In this document: in pieces, positions 18,413-26,515 of the stretch
Layout of the letters: each line of letters starts with the position of its first letter
Numbering within the stretch: position 1 is the first letter of the stretch
Source of the DNA: Mesorhizobium sp. 1M-11
Lineage (GTDB): Bacteria > Pseudomonadota > Alphaproteobacteria > Rhizobiales > Rhizobiaceae
Direction of reading: 5' to 3'
Assembly (NCBI RefSeq): GCF_001303895.1
Contig: NZ_LJSD01000011.1
Coordinates: forward strand, 620,001 to 684,000
Length of the DNA stretch: 64,000 bases
Notes under the pieces: generated by a model
What the model saw: the letters and a program-made list of their open reading frames with translations, nothing else
Databases searched by the model: none
Told to the model about the DNA's origin: nothing
Position numbers and translations under genes: made by a program

Positions 18413-20686
18413 TCAGAAAGTGACCTTGAAGGATGCCGCAATGGTGCGGCCAAGCCCTGGCACGTCAGCCCCACGGGTCGCGGATGCGGTCGGGTTGACA
18501 TAGTAGGTGTCGAAGAGATTGCGGACGGCGAAATTGAGCTCCTGACCGCCGGCGAATTTCTTCGTCACACCGATATTGGCGAGGATCGCACCATCCAGCT
18601 CCTGGCTGGCGATGCGATCGCGGCCGGAGAACATCTCCAGTTCGGTGCGCAGCGTCAGGTTGTTCTCGAAATGCGTGACGACATAAGCCAGCCCCTTGTA
18701 GGTGGTGGGGATGCGGTTGTTGGGCAGATATTCGTTCGAGCCGATCTTGCCGTCCCGGTTGGCGTCGTACTTGCCTTCGACGTAGCCGACCGAGCCGCCC
18801 AGAGTGAACATCTCGTTGATGTCGTATTCGGCGTTGGCCTCGAAGCCCCAGATGCGCTCCTTCTGCTGCGACACCCGGTTGGCGGCGATGTCGTAATTGA
18901 CGCCATTGTCGGAGGTCGACAGGTAGGCACTGGCACCGCCACGTACATTGCCCCAGTCGCCGCGCAGGCCACCCTCCCAAGTGTTGACCACCTGCGGCTC
19001 GGGCGCGATGTCGGCATAGCTGATGCGGTAGTCGGGCGCATTGGTGCAGGGCAGAAGCGGCCGGATGCTGGTGCCGTAGGCGTCACAGGTTTCGGCGTTG
19101 GTGTTGAGACCGGCACGGCGGGTGAAACCGCCGATGTCGGTAAGACTGAAACCCTGCGAGAAGTTGCCGAACGCCTGCAACTCCGGAGTGATGTCGAAGA
19201 CCGCGCCGGCGTTGAAGGTGGTGGCGTTGTAGTCAAAGGATCCGCCGACGACGTCGATCGCCGGCAGTCCGACGAGATTCGACCCGACCAGCACCGCGGC
19301 GGCTGGACGCTTGAAGTTGTCGACATCGAGATAGAACTGGTCGAAGCGCACCCCGCCCTGCAGGCGGAAACGTTCAGTGACAGGCACCTCGGCCTGCGCG
19401 AAGGCGGCTATGGAATTCTGCGCCGATGGTGAAATGGCGTCCTGGCCGTTCAAAAGTGTCTGCCCGGTCTGATCGTGGGTAAAATCGAAACCCCAGGTCA
19501 GCGTGCTGCCTTGGGTGATGAAGTCGACCGGCGTATTGACGGTGGCGTTGATGCCCGAGCGCTGCACCTCCAGCGCCGTCTGATTGAAAGAAGCGGTCGG
19601 GTCCCGATTGATCGGCAGCAGCGTCGGCCGCGCCGGGTTGGTCGGAAGATAGACCTGGGAGTTCACCCTGGAGAACTTGGTGAAGGGCGACTGCTTGAAG
19701 ATGTCGTTGTAGAACGCCTTCAGTTCGAGCTTGCCGAGCGCGAAATCGCTGTCGGTGTATTTGGCCGTCAGATATTTGGAATCCTCGATGAGCGGCTCGC
19801 CGGTGTAGGCATCGGAGAAATTCGGCTTGACCGGATTGCTCAGGTAGTCCGTGAACCAGTCGGCCTTCTGGCGCGCATAGGTCCAGTCGGCGCTGAGTTC
19901 GATGCGCTTGGAACCGTTTTCATAGCCGATCACGCCAGACAGATCGCCCCAGCCTGTGCGATCGCCGCCGCCCTGCCCAAGCATGGCGTCGGAGGCCATC
20001 TCGTTGCCATGGCCGTCATAAGTGCGACGGCTGAAATTGCCCGAGGCGGAAGCAAAATAATCGACGTCACCGCTGCGGCCCTCGACCTGGACATTGCCGC
20101 TGGGTGCCGCCGACTTGCCAAAGTTTTCGGTGAAGGTGGTGACACCGGTGCGCACCGTGACTTTCGGCGTGTCGCTGGTGCCGCGCTTGGTGATGAAGTT
20201 GATCGTGCCGCCCGTGGCGCCGGCGCCGTAAAGGCTGGAGGCGCCATTGATGATCTCAACACGCTCGACCGTGTCGAGGTCGATGGTGGCGAGGATACGC
20301 GACACGTCGCGCAGTGGCGTGTTGCGCGGCACGCCGTCGACCATGATCAGGACGCTGCGGCCGCGGAAGGTCTCGGAAGCCCCCGAAATCGTCTCGTTGC
20401 GCGGCGCGTAGCCCGGAACCAGACGTGCGATCAGGTCGGAGGCATTTTCGCCCTGCCCGACCGCCGTGCCGATGGCATTCTGGTCGATCACCTGCACCGA
20501 CTGCGCAACGCTGGAAATCGAGCGATCGTCGCGCCCGGTAATGATGATCTTGTCGAGCATCGTCGCGTTGTTGTCCGCAGGTTTTTGCGCGTCCTGCGCA
20601 AGCACCGGTTTCTGCGCATTCTGCGCAAGGGCCGGCCCGGCCAGGATCGAGGAAGACAGCAACGACACCACGACAAGCTTCTGCAT
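18413..20686 (-). CDS. TonB-dependent ferric siderophore receptor
   Basis: A 757-residue outer-membrane receptor. It has a signal peptide (MQKLVVVSLLSSSILAGPALAQ), a short repeated AQ-rich segment, a TonB-box-like DKIIITG near residue 45, a plug domain (FRGRSVLIMVDGVPRN, ERVEIINGASSLYGAGATGG) and a 22-strand-type barrel ending in aromatic F (AASFKVTF). It resembles the IutA/RhtA class that takes up ferric aerobactin or rhizobactin. It is the first gene of a two-gene transcript with the RhtX-type permease. The upstream region has a 10-bp direct repeat that could bind an activator. Confidence 0.88.
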   Translation of the reverse strand: MQKLVVVSLLSSSILAGPALAQNAQKPVLAQDAQKPADNNATMLDKIIITGRDDRSISSVAQSVQVIDQNAIGTAVGQGENASDLIARLVPGYAPRNETISGASETFRGRSVLIMVDGVPRNTPLRDVSRILATIDLDTVERVEIINGASSLYGAGATGGTINFITKRGTSDTPKVTVRTGVTTFTENFGKSAAPSGNVQVEGRSGDVDYFASASGNFSRRTYDGHGNEMASDAMLGQGGGDRTGWGDLSGVIGYENGSKRIELSADWTYARQKADWFTDYLSNPVKPNFSDAYTGEPLIEDSKYLTAKYTDSDFALGKLELKAFYNDIFKQSPFTKFSRVNSQVYLPTNPARPTLLPINRDPTASFNQTALEVQRSGINATVNTPVDFITQGSTLTWGFDFTHDQTGQTLLNGQDAISPSAQNSIAAFAQAEVPVTERFRLQGGVRFDQFYLDVDNFKRPAAAVLVGSNLVGLPAIDVVGGSFDYNATTFNAGAVFDITPELQAFGNFSQGFSLTDIGGFTRRAGLNTNAETCDAYGTSIRPLLPCTNAPDYRISYADIAPEPQVVNTWEGGLRGDWGNVRGGASAYLSTSDNGVNYDIAANRVSQQKERIWGFEANAEYDINEMFTLGGSVGYVEGKYDANRDGKIGSNEYLPNNRIPTTYKGLAYVVTHFENNLTLRTELEMFSGRDRIASQELDGAILANIGVTKKFAGGQELNFAVRNLFDTYYVNPTASATRGADVPGLGRTIAASFKVTF

Positions 20687-20766
20687 TTATGCCCCTCACA
20701 AAATTGCGGAGCCAGCAATGCCCTCTCGCGGCTCCCTGAAGGGCGCCTAAATAACTTAACCAAACG

Positions 20767-20801
20767 AGTCAAGTTTGAAGATTACAAAAACAGTCAAGTT
20801 T
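20767..20801. promoter_or_regulatory. Direct repeat upstream of the TonB receptor
   Basis: AGTCAAGTTT occurs at 20767-20776 and 20792-20801, 25 bases apart. On the minus strand each copy reads AACTTGACT and so contains a TTGACT -35-like element. AraC-type activators such as RhrA of the rhizobactin locus bind direct repeats, so this is a candidate activator site. The surrounding 20687-20949 holds no gene. Confidence 0.4.
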
Positions 20802-20949
20802 TTGCAGGATGATGTTGCAGTGCCACATAATGTGGCATGCAGCGAGGAATTTCGTCTGGTTGATGCCGGCAGCCATCGCCGTCGCGTGGCCTCAACAAAA
20901 GCCACACCAAGCTCTGTGTTTGGAGAATGCCTTCCGGCGATCGGGCCGG

Positions 20950-21972
20950 TCAGCTGCGCTCCACCGGACGCCCGGTCGACTGGCGGACGTGAAGCTCTGG
21001 CTTGATGAGCTCCTGCGAGGGGCGCACCGTCTGGCCGTTCAGCTTGTCCAGCAGGGCGCTGGCCGCTCGGCGACCGACCTCGCGCTGGCCGTTCCAAACG
21101 GTGGTCAGTGCCGGCGTGGCGATCTGAGCTTCCTCGAGGTCGTCGTAGCCCGTCACGGAAATATCGACGCCCGGCACCAGGCCGGCGCGAGCGATGCCGT
21201 TCATCAGACCGATGGCGACGAGATCGTTCCAGCAGCAGGCCGCGGTCGGTTTGTCCTTCAGCGCCAGGAATTGCGCCGCCGCTTCGAAGCCACCCTGCTT
21301 GGTGCGCGGTCCGGGAACACGCCAGGACGGCATCACTTCGAGCCCGGCCGCTTCCATGGCGTTGACGTAACCCTGATAGCGGTCGCGGCCGGTGGAAGTC
21401 TGATCGGTGCCGCCGACCATGGCGATGCGCTTGTGGCCGAGCGAGATGAGATGATTGGTGGCAAGGGCAGTGCCATAGGCGTCATCCCCGCGGAACACCG
21501 GCACATGCGCATCTTCGACATCGCGCGCGATCAGCACCGCCGGCAGGCCGTTTTCTTCGGCCATGATGATATCCGAAGCCGGCGTGTCGATTGCCGGCGA
21601 CATGATCACGCCATCGGCACCAAGCTGCAGCAGCGTATCGATGAAGGTGCGCTGCTTGTCGAGCTGGTCGTAATGATTGGAGAGCAGGAAGGTCTGCCGG
21701 CTGCGGTCCAGTTCGTGCTCGATGGAACGCAGGATCTCAGCGTAGAACGGGTTCATGATGTCGTGCACGACGACCCCGACGATGCCGGAACGGGAGGTGC
21801 GCAGCGAGGCCGCACGGCGGTTGTAGATATACCCGATCTCGCGGGCATGTTCCTTGATCTTCTCGCGGGTCGAGCCCGCGACCAGCGGGCTGTCGCGCAG
21901 CGCCAGGGAAACAGTGGCCGTGGAAACGCCGAGCGCATCGGCAATGGTCGAAAGCTTGATCTTCTGTGCCAG
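20950..21972 (-). CDS. LacI-family regulator with probable CTG start
   Basis: A LacI regulator of 340 residues if translation begins at CTG 21972. The HTH (KLSTIADALGVSTATVSLAL) and hinge (REKIKEHAREIGYIYNRRA) are intact and in frame with the sugar-binding-like domain (SRSGIVGVVVHDIMNPF through WNGQREVGRRAASALLDKL). Between an in-frame TGA near 22040 and the HTH there is no ATG, GTG or TTG; the first canonical codon is the internal GTG at 21768, which would delete the HTH. CTG 21972 has GGGAG nine bases upstream. The nearby GTG at 21989 is in another frame. A palindrome TTTAAACTGTTTAAA sits just upstream. Target unknown; position suggests the siderophore or EamA genes. Confidence 0.8.
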   Translation of the reverse strand: MAQKIKLSTIADALGVSTATVSLALRDSPLVAGSTREKIKEHAREIGYIYNRRAASLRTSRSGIVGVVVHDIMNPFYAEILRSIEHELDRSRQTFLLSNHYDQLDKQRTFIDTLLQLGADGVIMSPAIDTPASDIIMAEENGLPAVLIARDVEDAHVPVFRGDDAYGTALATNHLISLGHKRIAMVGGTDQTSTGRDRYQGYVNAMEAAGLEVMPSWRVPGPRTKQGGFEAAAQFLALKDKPTAACCWNDLVAIGLMNGIARAGLVPGVDISVTGYDDLEEAQIATPALTTVWNGQREVGRRAASALLDKLNGQTVRPSQELIKPELHVRQSTGRPVERS

Positions 21973-21994
21973 CGCTCTGGGCTCCCGCTCACGA

Positions 21995-22009
21995 TTTAAA
22001 CTGTTTAAA
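21995..22009. promoter_or_regulatory. 15-bp palindrome, likely LacI-type operator
   Basis: TTTAAACTGTTTAAA has perfect 7-base arms about a central T and lies 23 bases upstream of the CTG start. Length, symmetry and location fit autoregulation by the adjacent LacI protein, though the centre is not the usual CG. Confidence 0.5.
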
Positions 22010-22038
22010 AGCGGCTTATGCCATCGAACGACGGCAAA

Positions 22039-22980
22039 TCAAAGCTTTTTTGCCAGCTCGCCGGTTTCGGCGTCCAGAGCCGCCTTGTTGCGCACGCGCA
22101 GCCGGTGTTCACGGTGCAGGATGTAGAGCCCGCTGGCGACGATGATGGCTGCACCGGCGAGCGTCCAGCCATCGGGAAACTGGCCGAAGATGAAGTAGCC
22201 GAAACCGATCATCCAGATCATTTGCGAATAGGGATAGGGCGCCAATGCGGTGGCGGTCGCCAGCTTATAGGCACGGATCAGCAGCCAATGACCACCTCCT
22301 CCGAACACGCCAAGCAGAAGCAGGATCAGCCAATGCCAGGCATCCGCCGGCAAAGTGGCGGAAAAGAACAATGTCGGCGAGAGGATGACCGCCGGTGCCA
22401 GTGCCGAATAGAAGATCAGGCTTTCCGGTGTCTCGGCCGCAGCCATACGCCGCGTCATGATCACGTAAAGCGAGTTGGAGAGCATCGAGCCGAGCGCGAA
22501 CAGATGGCCGATGCCGAACACGCCGACACCCGGTCGCGTAATCACCAGCACGCCGATGAAACCGGCCAGGATTGCCAGCCAGCGCCGCCAGCCGGCCCAT
22601 TCGCCAAGCAGCGGGCCCGCAAGCGCTGTAATCACCATCGGACCGAAGAAATAGATCGACGTCGTCTCGGCCAGTTGCAGCGTACGCAACGCGACGATGT
22701 TGCAGAGCGTCGATCCCGCCAGGAGCATACCGCGCAGGATGTGAGCCTTGAGATTCCCAGTCCGGAAACGCCCGATGCCTTGCCAGCCCCGAAACAGGCC
22801 GATCACCAGCACGACATGGACGCTGAAGCGCACCCAGGCAATGAACAGCGGCGCCAGGCCGGCAAGGACCAGATATTTGATCGAGGTGTCGAGGAAGGAG
22901 AAAACCACATAGACGGACAGCATGTAGGCGATCGCCGCCGGAGGCGTCGCACTTTCATCCTGTCTGTCTGGCTGGCTCAC
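22039..22980 (-). CDS. EamA/DMT-family membrane transporter
   Basis: A 313-residue inner-membrane protein with ten hydrophobic segments arranged as two EamA repeats (for example LAGPLLGEWAGWRRWLAILAG in the first half and ATALAPYPYSQMIWMIGFGYF in the second). Drug/metabolite transporters export amino acids, metabolites or drugs; substrate is unknown. The start is a GTG. It is upstream of and same-strand with the LacI gene (66 bases between), so they might share a transcript. Confidence 0.85.
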   Translation of the reverse strand: MSQPDRQDESATPPAAIAYMLSVYVVFSFLDTSIKYLVLAGLAPLFIAWVRFSVHVVLVIGLFRGWQGIGRFRTGNLKAHILRGMLLAGSTLCNIVALRTLQLAETTSIYFFGPMVITALAGPLLGEWAGWRRWLAILAGFIGVLVITRPGVGVFGIGHLFALGSMLSNSLYVIMTRRMAAAETPESLIFYSALAPAVILSPTLFFSATLPADAWHWLILLLLGVFGGGGHWLLIRAYKLATATALAPYPYSQMIWMIGFGYFIFGQFPDGWTLAGAAIIVASGLYILHREHRLRVRNKAALDAETGELAKKL

Positions 22981-23103
22981 TGCGGCAAGGCGTCACGAAA
23001 ATAATCTTACCCGCTTGTGCGGGAAGTGGCGCCTAGCGGCAACACAAAAGATGCCGTCAGTCCTGGAATTTTACGCTCGGACGGTCTCCGCCGCCCGCCT
23101 CCC

Positions 23104-23511
23104 TCAGGCGTGCATGCGCGCACCCTTGGTGATCTTGTCGACGATCTTCTTGTCCGCCCTCAAGGCGAGACCAACCACCTTGGCATCGTCCGGCGCGAAT
23201 TTGGCGAAGGTTTCGCGATTAAGCGCATCGAAGCCGGTCGAGAACATCTCCTCGACATAAAGCGAGACCTTCACGTCCCGCTCCAGGGAGCGGCGATGGA
23301 TCGTGGACAGGGTTGCCTGATCGGCTGACAGGACGATGACCGGCTGGATGGACAGCGCATTGTAGAGATTGCCGCTGCGATCACGATAAGGCTCGCCGAT
23401 CATGTCCGGGAACTGCGCGGCGACGCCGGTGCTCAAAAATGCGGTGACGTTGAGCTTTTGCCAGACGGCGAGGTCTTCCCTCAGCACCACTGTAAATTTC
23501 GTATCGAACAT
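23104..23511 (-). CDS. DUF2000 family protein
   Basis: A 135-residue soluble protein matching the small DUF2000 family (MFDTKFTVVLREDLAVWQKLNVTAFL, the IGEPYRDRSG segment and a C-terminal VVGLALRADKKIVDKITK). No catalytic motif is evident to me and no function is established. It is divergent from an AraC regulator with only 24 bases between starts, so their promoters overlap and the regulator probably controls it. A weak hairpin (CCCGC TTGT GCGGG, 23010-23024) lies downstream. Confidence 0.75.
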   Translation of the reverse strand: MFDTKFTVVLREDLAVWQKLNVTAFLSTGVAAQFPDMIGEPYRDRSGNLYNALSIQPVIVLSADQATLSTIHRRSLERDVKVSLYVEEMFSTGFDALNRETFAKFAPDDAKVVGLALRADKKIVDKITKGARMHA

Positions 23512-23535
23512 GCCAGCTTCCTATATTGGGTTCCG

Positions 23536-24432
23536 ATGAATGAGATGATGTCCACCGATCTAGCTGCCGAGGCCTTCCAGGGTCTTGGACGTTTGTGCGC
23601 AAACGACAGCGGCGACCGCATCGTGCAGGCGCCGGGCACAACGGGCCTGGAACGCATCGAAGCCTGGTTCCATGGTCCGGTTTTCGATCCGCATCGCCAT
23701 GACACCTATGCGATCGGCGTCACGCTTTCGGGCGTGCAGAGCTTTCGCTATCGCGGCGCGGTGCGGCATAGCCTTCCCGGCCAGTTGATCGTGCTGCATC
23801 CCGACGAGGTGCATGACGGAGGCGCCGGCACGGAGAACGGTCTGCGCTACCGGATGCTCTATCTGGAACCGGCCCTGCTTGCGGGCGCCATGGGCGGCGC
23901 GCCACTACCCTTCGTGCCGGAAGGGATCGTCAACGACGCCGGCTTCCGCGCCATGCTTGCCAGTGCGCTCGGTGAGCTGGACCAGCGACTGGATGAGCTG
24001 TTCGTCGATGATTTCGTCGCTGAGCTCGCAGGCTTCATGCTGCGCCATGCGAGCCGCCCGGCCAAGCCCCTGGGCAAGACAGCCTGGCGCGCGGCGAACC
24101 TTGCCCGCGATTACCTGAAGGACAACGCGTTGGATCTGGTGCGATCGGCAGAGCTGGAAGCCATCACCGGTCTCGACCGCTATGCGCTGTCACGTCATTT
24201 CCGCGCAGCCTTTTCCACCAGTCCACATCGCTTCCTGGTGATGCGACGGCTGGAACAGGCAAAGAGGATGATGTCGCTCGGCACCCCGCTGGCTGAAATC
24301 GCCGCCGATGCCGGCTTCAGCGACCAGAGCCATTTCAATCGTCAGTTCAAGAAGGCGTTCGGCCTGACACCGGGGCGCTGGTCGGCGCTCATCCGCGGCG
24401 AAGGGCCGGTCGAAATCCTGACAGCCGCTTAA
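23536..24432 (+). CDS. AraC-family transcriptional regulator
   Basis: A 298-residue regulator. The N-terminal cupin-like ligand domain (FDPHRHDTYAIGVTLSG, LPGQLIVLHPDEVHDG) is followed by the two HTH motifs of the AraC domain (about 200-295; LSRHFRAAFSTSPHRFLVMRRL and EIAADAGFSDQSHFNRQFKKAFG). The ATG at 23536 is preferred because the open frame further upstream overlaps the divergent DUF2000 gene. Its stop overlaps that of the MarR gene on the other strand at TTAA. It could also act on the siderophore receptor, but the DUF2000 gene is the closer candidate. Confidence 0.88.
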   Translation: MNEMMSTDLAAEAFQGLGRLCANDSGDRIVQAPGTTGLERIEAWFHGPVFDPHRHDTYAIGVTLSGVQSFRYRGAVRHSLPGQLIVLHPDEVHDGGAGTENGLRYRMLYLEPALLAGAMGGAPLPFVPEGIVNDAGFRAMLASALGELDQRLDELFVDDFVAELAGFMLRHASRPAKPLGKTAWRAANLARDYLKDNALDLVRSAELEAITGLDRYALSRHFRAAFSTSPHRFLVMRRLEQAKRMMSLGTPLAEIAADAGFSDQSHFNRQFKKAFGLTPGRWSALIRGEGPVEILTAA

Positions 24433-24920
24433 ACCGCAACCGCGGGACGGATCTCCTGTTCGTCCTCGTCCTCATCGGCGAGCACGATCTCTTCGTCCGA
24501 CAGGTTCGCCTCGACGCGAGCCAGGAGCTTGAACAGCGTCTTCTGATCCTTCTTGTCCAGACCGCGCAATGCCTGCTTTTCGGTCTTCTTCACCGACTTC
24601 TCGATGGCGTGGATGGTCTCGCGGCCCGAATCGGTCAGGAAGATATGCGCCTGGCGGGCATCTGCGTTGGAAGCGCGCTTCTCCAGGAAACCCTGTGCCT
24701 GCAGCCTGTTGATGGTCTTGGTGATGGTAGGCGGGCGAACGCCCAGCCGGTCGGCCAGCGTACCCGGTGTCTGGCCGTCCTCCCGGCTCAACGCCAGCAT
24801 GATCTGGTCCTGCCCGGCATAAAAGCCATGAGCCAGCAATCGGGCGGCGAGTGCCGTTCTTGCCAATCTGGCTGCGGAATGCAGCCGGCTCATCGTTGCA
24901 CTTTTGTCAGCCTTGGCCAT
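24429..24920 (-). CDS. MarR-family transcriptional regulator with acidic tail
   Basis: A 163-residue protein with a MarR winged HTH (about 45-115: MLALSREDGQTPGTLADRLGVRPPT, KTINRLQAQGFLEKRAS, DARQAHIFLT). The C-terminus is strongly acidic (VLADEDEDEQE), which is unusual for the family and could modulate DNA binding. Transcription runs away from the 387-base gap that separates it from the COG0523 gene. Ligand and target unknown. Confidence 0.85.
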   Translation of the reverse strand: MAKADKSATMSRLHSAARLARTALAARLLAHGFYAGQDQIMLALSREDGQTPGTLADRLGVRPPTITKTINRLQAQGFLEKRASNADARQAHIFLTDSGRETIHAIEKSVKKTEKQALRGLDKKDQKTLFKLLARVEANLSDEEIVLADEDEDEQEIRPAVAV

Positions 24921-25307
24921 GGTCAGTCTCCTGGACCGCGCCTAAATCGGCACAATAGCCGCGGCGCCTGGATTGGCAATGAGTGTTCAAAGAGGCCGGC
25001 GAATGAACCGCTTTGCCGGCAAGACACGCAACATTCGCCGTGGCTAATGACAGATGATTATTTCAGTTAGATGACAAAGCATTATTGCAGCGCAAGATGC
25101 TTGCAGCGGCTAGAGCAACTCCAGCAAAAGTGCGCAGCGGTTTTGCCTCCGGAATTGCGTAAAAATAGAGCGTTGGAGCATTTCCGCGTTTCCGTGAAAA
25201 ACGGAAACGCTCCAATGACAGCAGACCCGTCTGGATCAGCGGTTTGACAGGTGCAAAAGCCGAAGTGACGTCCTATATGGAGGGAAATTTCCCTTTCGAG
25301 GCCCGAT
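24921..25307. other. 387-base intergenic region
   Basis: No gene is visible. The left part must contain the promoter of the MarR gene; the right part is occupied by the dispersed rhizobial repeat at 25112-25213 and the promoter of the COG0523 gene. I found no recognisable Zur box of the GTTATAATATAAC kind. Confidence 0.6.
25112..25213. repeat. Rhizobial dispersed palindromic repeat
   Basis: The block runs from AGAGCAACTCCAG to AACGCTCC and contains two potential hairpins: GCAAAA/TTTTGC around GTGCGCAGCGG, and perfect 10-base arms GCGTTTCCGT (25186-25195) and ACGGAAACGC (25201-25210) around GAAAA. It resembles an intergenic element I recognise from many Mesorhizobium and related genomes. Only one copy is in this window. 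Confidence 0.6.
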
Positions 25308-26390
25308 ATGAGCGAGACACAGACGCAGATCCCCGTAACCGTGCTGACCGGCTATCTCGGCGCGGGCAAGACGACGCTGCTCAACCGCATCCTCTCCGAG
25401 AATCATGGCAAGCGTTATGCCGTAATCGTCAACGAATTCGGCGAGATCGGCATCGACAATGATCTGATCGTGGAATCCGACGAGGAAATCTACGAGATGA
25501 ACAATGGCTGCGTCTGCTGCACGGTGCGCGGCGACCTGATCCGTACGGTGGAAGGCCTGATGCGCCGCCCCGGCCGCTTCGACGCCATCCTGGTCGAGAC
25601 CACCGGCCTTGCCGACCCGGCACCGGTTGCCCAGACCTTCTTCATGGACGACGACGTGCGCTCCAAGACCAAGCTGGACGCGGTGGTGGCGCTGGTCGAC
25701 GCCAAGCACCTGCCGCTGCGCCTGAAAGACTCCAAAGAGGCCGAGGATCAAATCGCCTTCGCCGACGTGGTGGTACTGAACAAGACCGATCTGGTGACGC
25801 CGGAAGAACTCGCAACGGTCGAAGCGACCATCCGCGCCATCAACCCGTCCGCTCGCATTCATCGCACTCAGCGTTCGGGTGTGGCGCTGACCGAAGTGCT
25901 CGACCGCGGCGCCTTCGACCTCAATCGCGCGCTGGAAAACGATCCGCACTTCCTGGAAGCGCATGATCACGACCACGATCATGAATGCGGTCCGGATTGC
26001 GATCACGATCACCACCATCATCACCACGACCATGATCATCACCACCATGATCACGATCATGACCATCATCACCATGCCTCACCGATCCACGACGTGACGG
26101 TGCAGTCGGTGTCGCTGCGTGGCGGCGAGATGGATCCGAAGAAATTCTTCCCCTGGATCGAGAAGATCACCCAGATGGAAGGACCGAACATCCTGCGCCT
26201 GAAAGGCATCATCGCGCTGAAGGACGATCCGGACCGCTATGTGCTGCAGGGTGTGCACATGATCATCGAAGGCGACCACCAGCGCGCCTGGAAGGACGGC
26301 GAGAAACACGAAAGCCGGCTGGTGTTCATCGGCCGCAAGCTCGATGCCGAGCGGCTGAAGTCCAGCTTCGACGCCTGCCAGGCGGCGTAA
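25308..26390 (+). CDS. COG0523 (CobW/ZigA-type) GTPase with His-rich metal loop
   Basis: A 360-residue G3E P-loop GTPase and putative zinc metallochaperone. Walker A GYLGAGKT is at 15-22, the metal-binding CVCC (CxCC) at 68-71, NKTD at 158-161. Residues 219-256 are a His/Asp-rich loop (more than 20 His, with CGPDC inside), and a CobW C-terminal domain follows. In this family GTP hydrolysis drives metal transfer to client proteins. The start is ATG 25308. A terminator separates it from the WD40 gene, so they may be independently expressed although often neighbours. No Zur site was found, so the metal is inferred only from the motifs. Confidence 0.88.
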   Translation: MSETQTQIPVTVLTGYLGAGKTTLLNRILSENHGKRYAVIVNEFGEIGIDNDLIVESDEEIYEMNNGCVCCTVRGDLIRTVEGLMRRPGRFDAILVETTGLADPAPVAQTFFMDDDVRSKTKLDAVVALVDAKHLPLRLKDSKEAEDQIAFADVVVLNKTDLVTPEELATVEATIRAINPSARIHRTQRSGVALTEVLDRGAFDLNRALENDPHFLEAHDHDHDHECGPDCDHDHHHHHHDHDHHHHDHDHDHHHHASPIHDVTVQSVSLRGGEMDPKKFFPWIEKITQMEGPNILRLKGIIALKDDPDRYVLQGVHMIIEGDHQRAWKDGEKHESRLVFIGRKLDAERLKSSFDACQAA

Positions 26391-26437
26391 GCTCTTCGCC
26401 GTCGCACTTTTCTTGCCTGGACCGGCAAGGTCGAGTA

Positions 26438-26477
26438 AGCCCCTCACCGGCTTTCAGCTGATGAGGGGCTGCTTTTT
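26438..26477 (+). terminator. Rho-independent terminator after COG0523 gene
   Basis: AGCCCCTCA (26438-26446) pairs with TGAGGGGCT (26462-26470), followed by GC and TTTTT. It ends 39 bases before the WD40 gene start. Confidence 0.75.
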
Positions 26478-26515
26478 GATGGCCCATCCAAAATATCGCA
26501 TGGAATTTCTGCCCT

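Noticed and set aside
21753-21992. Open frame starting at a GTG near 21989 with a ribosome-site-like context as the start of the LacI gene
   Set aside because: It is out of frame with the HTH and gives an Arg-rich product that matches nothing. A frameshift would be needed to join it, so CTG 21972 is preferred.
24921-25307. Possible Zur-controlled promoter for the COG0523 gene
   Set aside because: I looked for an AT-rich GTTATAATATAAC-like palindrome and did not find one, so zinc control is not claimed from sequence.
25965-26080. Repetitive CATGATCACCACCAT-type DNA resembling a repeat array
   Set aside because: It encodes the in-frame His/Asp metal loop of the COG0523 protein and has no repeat-spacer structure, so it is not CRISPR.
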